The notes below the pieces were generated by a model, which was given only the letters and a program-made list of their open reading frames with translations, had not been told where the DNA came from and searched no databases. Positions 45,709-49,289 of a stretch of 49,289 bases of DNA are shown here, piece by piece (the first letter of the stretch is position 1; every line of letters begins with the position of its first letter). The DNA is taken from the NCBI GenBank assembly GCA_900552125.1, contig URYK01000020.1, positions 1-49,289 on the forward strand, given 5' to 3'. The DNA comes from an uncultured Solobacterium sp. (GTDB lineage Bacteria; Bacillota_I; Bacilli_A; Erysipelotrichales; Erysipelotrichaceae). A program made the position numbers and the translations under genes.

Positions 45709-46794
45709 TTATTGAATAAAACCAAATGACTTCCATGAATCTATATAATCTAATAATATATGTTCATTTTTCGGTATATGTCCAATAACATTTTTTCTAC
45801 CGTCATTATCCATATCTTTTAGTACGATCTGTAGTTCACCTTTATAATGCATATAATTATCATTAATAATGATAACATCTCCTCTTTTTAAAGAACGTGT
45901 ATTTCTTGGAGGTATATTTTCATTTGCATAGGTAACTCTAGGCTGTGTACTTCTTGCCATATACATACTTCGATCACCTCGGACAAAATGATGATGATCA
46001 TACACGATATTTCTTTCTATTGGATGTAATTCTCCTTCTAATTCTACCTTAAACATTAGCATTTCAGGTTTAATTTTTTGCAGTGACGCAAATTCTTCCT
46101 CACTTGCATAACAATTTGCAATCATGACATCATCCACAAGACCACTAGCAAACAAATGACGTGCAGCAACATCAAGCGGTAAATCTCTATGCATTTCTAA
46201 GGTACATAATCCTTCATTTACAGGCCATGGTCCAAATGTATTATTTTCCTGGGAGGATATAAATGCTGCTATTGGTAAATTTAATTTTCTTATCGTTTTT
46301 GCACATTTTTGAAAATGCTCATAACTCAATCCTGTAAATCTTTGCGGATAGAAATTATGACAAGTACATAGTAAATCCCTATTTGGATAATGACTTATAA
46401 TATTATCCAGATAAGCATTTCCTAAGCTCGCATTGATTTCAATCTTTAAACCATAGGGATTGAAAGTCATCTGTGCTTCTTTAAAAGAATCAAAACCTTC
46501 ATCTAAACGAATACCATCAGCATGCAAATCATTGAAGAAAGATAAATCATCATAAGATATATGCAAGCGATTAAACACTGATGGTGCAACATCTAGTATT
46601 ACTTCCATTTGAAAAGAATGTGCAAAATCGATTATTTCACGAAACTCTTTTATAATTTCTTCTCTCTCTTTTTTTACACTTAACAAACATGTAAATATTC
46701 TTCTACATCCATATTTAGCTGCTAAAGCAATATAGTCTTTATCCTTTTGCACAGTTGAATGCTCAGGATAAATAGAAATCCCTAAACGAGACAT
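45709..46794 (-). CDS. MupG/DUF871-family protein
   Basis: A 361-residue protein of the family that includes staphylococcal MupG, a 6-phospho-N-acetylmuramidase. The hallmark N-terminus LGISIYPEHS begins a TIM barrel of about 230 residues, with conserved HNFYPQRFTGLS and SSQENNTFGPWPVNEGLCTLE. A small C-terminal beta domain follows (RGDVIIINDNYMHYKGELQIV), cyclophilin-like in related structures. In this operon, next to a GH1 6-phospho-glycosidase, it may hydrolyse a phosphorylated disaccharide with GlcNAc/MurNAc or a related sugar (inference). AAGGGAG precedes the ATG. Confidence 0.85.
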   Translation of the reverse strand: MSRLGISIYPEHSTVQKDKDYIALAAKYGCRRIFTCLLSVKKEREEIIKEFREIIDFAHSFQMEVILDVAPSVFNRLHISYDDLSFFNDLHADGIRLDEGFDSFKEAQMTFNPYGLKIEINASLGNAYLDNIISHYPNRDLLCTCHNFYPQRFTGLSYEHFQKCAKTIRKLNLPIAAFISSQENNTFGPWPVNEGLCTLEMHRDLPLDVAARHLFASGLVDDVMIANCYASEEEFASLQKIKPEMLMFKVELEGELHPIERNIVYDHHHFVRGDRSMYMARSTQPRVTYANENIPPRNTRSLKRGDVIIINDNYMHYKGELQIVLKDMDNDGRKNVIGHIPKNEHILLDYIDSWKSFGFIQ

Positions 46795-46827
46795 ATAGTT
46801 CTCCCTTCAAGGAGCCTAGAAAATGGT

Positions 46828-47307
46828 TTACTTTACAGATTCTTTCGTAGCAGTTCCAACCTTATTGCCATTTTCCTTAATATAGGTTTCTATTGCTCGT
46901 AACATACGTCTTGCTTTTTTCTTTGCTCGATTTTTATAAATAGCATTCATAATACGAAAATTCATATTTGCCATTTTCGTATTTCCAATGAAATCTTCCA
47001 TATATGTTACCCCTATACAATCTGTATCTATCTTTTCAATATGATACCCTAGTTTATTTACTCCGCCATAAGAGTGAAACTCTGCACAATAAGATGTTGG
47101 AATTGAAAACTCTGTAATTACAACTTTAACATCACCTTTACGCCCTACTTTATTCTTCAGCTTCTTATGATAAGAATATCCCTTATGAAGCTGTTTTGGT
47201 CTTATCTTTTTCCCTGTAGCTTCACATACATCATAAGCAACAGATTCTGCCAGCTGTGTAAAAAAGGCTTCTGCTGATACATAAAGTTTTTCATTAACTT
47301 CAACCAT
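46828..47307 (-). CDS. DUF3284-family protein
   Basis: A 159-residue protein matching DUF3284, often found beside lactose/cellobiose PTS genes. The family start VEVNEKLYVSAEAFFTQLAESVAYDV is followed by strands (VKVVITEFSIPTSYCAEF, GYHIEKIDTDCIGVTYMEDF), a layout like a START/Bet v1-type fold. The C-terminal part is helical and very basic (KNRAKKKARRMLRAIETYIKENG). No activity is known. GGAG lies about 10 nt before the ATG. It sits between the GH1 enzyme and MupG-like genes. Confidence 0.82.
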   Translation of the reverse strand: MVEVNEKLYVSAEAFFTQLAESVAYDVCEATGKKIRPKQLHKGYSYHKKLKNKVGRKGDVKVVITEFSIPTSYCAEFHSYGGVNKLGYHIEKIDTDCIGVTYMEDFIGNTKMANMNFRIMNAIYKNRAKKKARRMLRAIETYIKENGNKVGTATKESVK

Positions 47308-47330
47308 TTCTCATACACTCCATTTCTTTT

Positions 47331-48707
47331 TTAAAATCCTTTATTTTGACTTAAATCATAAAACCAATTACCAGATTTTTTTATCGTACGTTTTTGTGTA
47401 TGAATATCCAATTCTACCAAACCGTAACGATTCTTATATGCATTCAGCCAGCTCCAACAATCAATAAATGTCCATACATGATAACCTATGCAACGACTTC
47501 CTTCATCAATACCTTTTGCCAGCCAGCTTAAATGTTCTTTCATAAATTCTATGCGATAATCATCTTCAATCTGACCTTGTCTGCGAAAACGACTTTCATT
47601 TTCTACTCCCATACCATTTTCAGTTACCATCCATTCGATATTTCCATATTCATCACGAATTCTAATGGCGATATCATATATACCCTTTGGATAGATTTCC
47701 CAGCCACGATATGGATTCATTTTACGCCCGGGCATAATATAAGAATCATAATAATATGTTGGCATAAATGGTGCATTAGGATTAGGTAAATCTGCTTTTG
47801 CGCAAACACGTACAGGATGATAATAGTTTATCCCTAAAAAGTCTACCGTATTATTTTTCAAAATGTCAATATCTTCTTTATTATAAACAGGCAACAATTT
47901 ATGTTTTTTTATAAGTTCTAACAGTTTAGAATCATATTCCCCTTTGATTGCTGGATCAAGAAAGCTTTTATTTGCGAATAGTTCCGCAATTTCTGCAGCT
48001 TCTATATCCTTGGGATGATCACTTCTTGGATATGCAGGAGTAAGATTTAATATAATACCAATCTTTCCATTTTGGTCTAGCGCATGATACTCTTTAATCG
48101 CAAAAGCACTAGCTAATGCTGTATGATAAGCAACTTGAACAGCAGCATGAGGATCTACTTTATATGGATAGTGATAGCATTGTAAGTATCCACATTCCAC
48201 ATGTACGATTGGTTCATTGAATGTAAACCAGTGTTTAACTACGTCTCCAAATAGTTCAAAACAGGTTTTTGCATATTGTCGATAAAACTCAACAACCTCT
48301 CTATTTTCCCAGCCTCCAATTTCCTGTAAAGCTGCAGGCATATCAAAATGATATAAAGAAACAAATGGTTCAATACCATTCTTCTTTAATTCTGCGAATA
48401 CATCTTTATAAAAACTAACCGCCTGTTCATTTAAATGCCCACGTCCTTGAGGAAATAATCTAGACCAGCTAATCGAAGTGCGAAAAGAATTATGTCCTGT
48501 TTTCTTCATAAGCTGAATGTCTGATTTATAATTCTTAAAAAAAGTAGAGGTATGCTCAGGTCCAATATTATCATGAAATTTATAAGGTTCTTTTTCATAC
48601 CATAGATCCCATATATCCATTCCCTTATCTTTTTCTGTATGTGCTCCTTCACTCTGCGTTGCGGAAGTAGCACTACCGAAGAAAAAATTATCTGGAAATT
48701 TTACCAT
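47331..48707 (-). CDS. 6-phospho-beta-glucosidase, GH1 family
   Basis: A GH1 retaining glycosidase of 458 residues that would split phosphorylated beta-glucosides after PTS uptake. FFFGSATSATQSEGA opens the barrel. The acid/base Glu165 is in FTFNEP and the nucleophile Glu363 in VTENG. The C-terminal substrate loop reads DCWSWLNAYKNRYG, the form common in PTS-linked GH1 enzymes rather than the WAEGY of plain beta-glucosidases. That points to a 6-phosphate substrate. The start overlaps the stop of the upstream small gene by 7 bp. AGGAG is 12 nt away, so translation is probably coupled. Confidence 0.93.
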   Translation of the reverse strand: MVKFPDNFFFGSATSATQSEGAHTEKDKGMDIWDLWYEKEPYKFHDNIGPEHTSTFFKNYKSDIQLMKKTGHNSFRTSISWSRLFPQGRGHLNEQAVSFYKDVFAELKKNGIEPFVSLYHFDMPAALQEIGGWENREVVEFYRQYAKTCFELFGDVVKHWFTFNEPIVHVECGYLQCYHYPYKVDPHAAVQVAYHTALASAFAIKEYHALDQNGKIGIILNLTPAYPRSDHPKDIEAAEIAELFANKSFLDPAIKGEYDSKLLELIKKHKLLPVYNKEDIDILKNNTVDFLGINYYHPVRVCAKADLPNPNAPFMPTYYYDSYIMPGRKMNPYRGWEIYPKGIYDIAIRIRDEYGNIEWMVTENGMGVENESRFRRQGQIEDDYRIEFMKEHLSWLAKGIDEGSRCIGYHVWTFIDCWSWLNAYKNRYGLVELDIHTQKRTIKKSGNWFYDLSQNKGF

Positions 48708-48883
48708 TTGCCATTTTTTCTCCTTTCCTTACGAATCGATTTCTTTAATATAATGACACCTATCAAACAAATTGATAATCCGCCAATCAGCATAACCATA
48801 GGCTGTGTGCTTTGCGGAGAAAACATTATAAATAATAATCCGATACTAATAAAAAACACTTGCCAAGAGTTCCACTTATTCAT
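48701..48883 (-). CDS. Small two-helix membrane protein in the beta-glucoside operon
   Basis: Sixty residues with two hydrophobic segments (about 8-23 and 28-46) and a basic tail (KKSIRKERRKNGKW), so both ends should face the cytoplasm. No family is recognised. The start overlaps the EIIA stop by 8 bp and the stop overlaps the GH1 start by 7 bp, so it is translated as part of the operon. It is too small to be an EIIC permease. A role as an accessory to the transporter is only a guess. Confidence 0.65.
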   Translation of the reverse strand: MNKWNSWQVFFISIGLLFIMFSPQSTQPMVMLIGGLSICLIGVIILKKSIRKERRKNGKW

Positions 48884-49217
48884 AATCCTGTACCCCTTTA
48901 CTATGACTGATTTTCTTACTTAATCGAATAAATTTATCAGCTAGTATTTTAAAACTTTCTGCACTCATTAACTGATCCTCTGCATGTAAAAGCAGAAGTA
49001 CAATTTCTGTTTTATCACCATTTGCTTCTTTTTGAATCATACCTGCATGAGCTTTATGCCCTTCTACAAAATATTCTTCTCCTTCTTTTATTTTATCTTC
49101 TGCCTGATCAAATTTTCCATCTATGGCATAATCTATAGCTTCTATAAAACTAGCTCTTGCCATTCCTACACTTGAAATTATTTGAAAGCAAGTCATTTCG
49201 ATTCCTTCCATATACAT
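48876..49217 (-). CDS. PTS lactose/cellobiose-family EIIA component
   Basis: A 113-residue trimeric helical IIA domain that accepts phosphate from HPr and gives it to EIIB of a lactose/cellobiose permease. The conserved region LLLHAEDQLMSAE contains His78, the phosphorylated position in characterised relatives. FVEGHKAHAGMIQKEA is also typical. The N-terminus EIISSVG-like stretch (CFQIISSVGMARASFIEA) matches the family. ATGs at 49217 and 49211 are both possible. AAAGGA favours the second by spacing. Matching EIIB and EIIC genes are not in the window, and may lie beyond the right edge. Confidence 0.93.
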   Translation of the reverse strand: MYMEGIEMTCFQIISSVGMARASFIEAIDYAIDGKFDQAEDKIKEGEEYFVEGHKAHAGMIQKEANGDKTEIVLLLLHAEDQLMSAESFKILADKFIRLSKKISHSKGVQDYE

Positions 49218-49241
49218 AATCCTTTCCTATATTTAATCATA

Positions 49242-49283
49242 ACCACGCCTAAAAGACGTGGTATGTACTCGTCCTAAAAGGAC
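49242..49283. other. Tandem hairpins at right edge
   Basis: ACCACG (49242-49247) pairs with CGTGGT (49257-49262), and GTCCT (49271-49275) with AGGAC (49279-49283). The two hairpins share the central core CCTAAAAG. This style of short palindrome occurs at ends of IS200/IS605-type elements, but no transposase is visible before the window stops. Confidence 0.4.
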
Positions 49284-49289
49284 ATAATG

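Overview
The window is a low-GC Bacillota chromosome segment. Gram-positive style Shine-Dalgarno sites (AGGAGG, GAGGTGA) precede nearly every gene. The block pcrA-ligA-camS-gatC-gatA-gatB, with rlmD nearby, is the conserved order known from Bacillus and relatives. A T-box leader, pyrR, a catabolite-response-like site at ptsI and several PTS operons fit the same phylum. Codon use and the gene set suggest an Erysipelotrichia-type gut bacterium, but this is inference. I see no rRNA, tRNA, CRISPR array, phage gene or intact transposase.

Layout. 0.1-10.8 kb (minus strand): housekeeping block of pcrA helicase, ligA, CamS-type lipoprotein and gatCAB amidotransferase, then a small membrane protein and the 23S rRNA methyltransferase rlmD. 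10.9-14.3 kb (plus): two tandem LytR-CpsA-Psr paralogues, each with its own terminator. 14.4-17.7 kb (minus): an unrecognised 412-residue protein, an unrecognised lipoprotein and an AlaX-type alanyl-tRNA editing protein. 17.8-20.2 kb (plus): a SAM-dependent methyltransferase and a MATE transporter. 20.3-27.0 kb (minus): a small unknown gene, then a mannose-family PTS operon (EIIA, BtpA-like protein, EIIB, EIIC, EIID) and its LevR-type activator. A near-perfect sigma-54 promoter precedes EIIA and is built into the terminator of the activator gene. Two copies of a 9-bp repeat exactly 21 bp apart lie about 110-140 bp upstream of it.

27.0-32.7 kb (minus): nucleoside diphosphate kinase, then a methionine operon read from a strong promoter through a T-box leader whose specifier reads AUG. 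Its genes are a stand-alone MetH reactivation domain, a MetH lacking that domain, and a homocysteine methyltransferase/methylenetetrahydrofolate reductase fusion. 32.7-33.4 kb is a zone of gene decay: a secreted-protein pseudogene and a small membrane gene that looks 5'-truncated. 33.4-42.9 kb: a small unknown gene (minus), then on the plus strand a SWIM/SNF2 helicase, an unrecognised HPr-kinase/PEPCK-like P-loop protein next to pyrR, an M42 aminopeptidase, a GDT1-family cation transporter whose ribosome-binding site is folded into a hairpin, and an M3 oligopeptidase.

43.0-49.2 kb (minus): ptsI (general PTS Enzyme I) with a cre-like site just after its promoter, then a beta-glucoside operon with lactose/cellobiose-family EIIA, a small membrane protein, GH1 6-phospho-beta-glucosidase, a DUF3284 protein, a MupG/DUF871 protein and a GntR regulator. 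PTS components recur: EI at 43-44.7 kb would feed phosphate, through an HPr encoded elsewhere, to both sugar systems. Both window edges carry compact hairpins that no gene explains. The best candidates for new biology are the terminator/sigma-54-promoter fusion with its BtpA-containing PTS operon, and the pyrR-linked P-loop protein.
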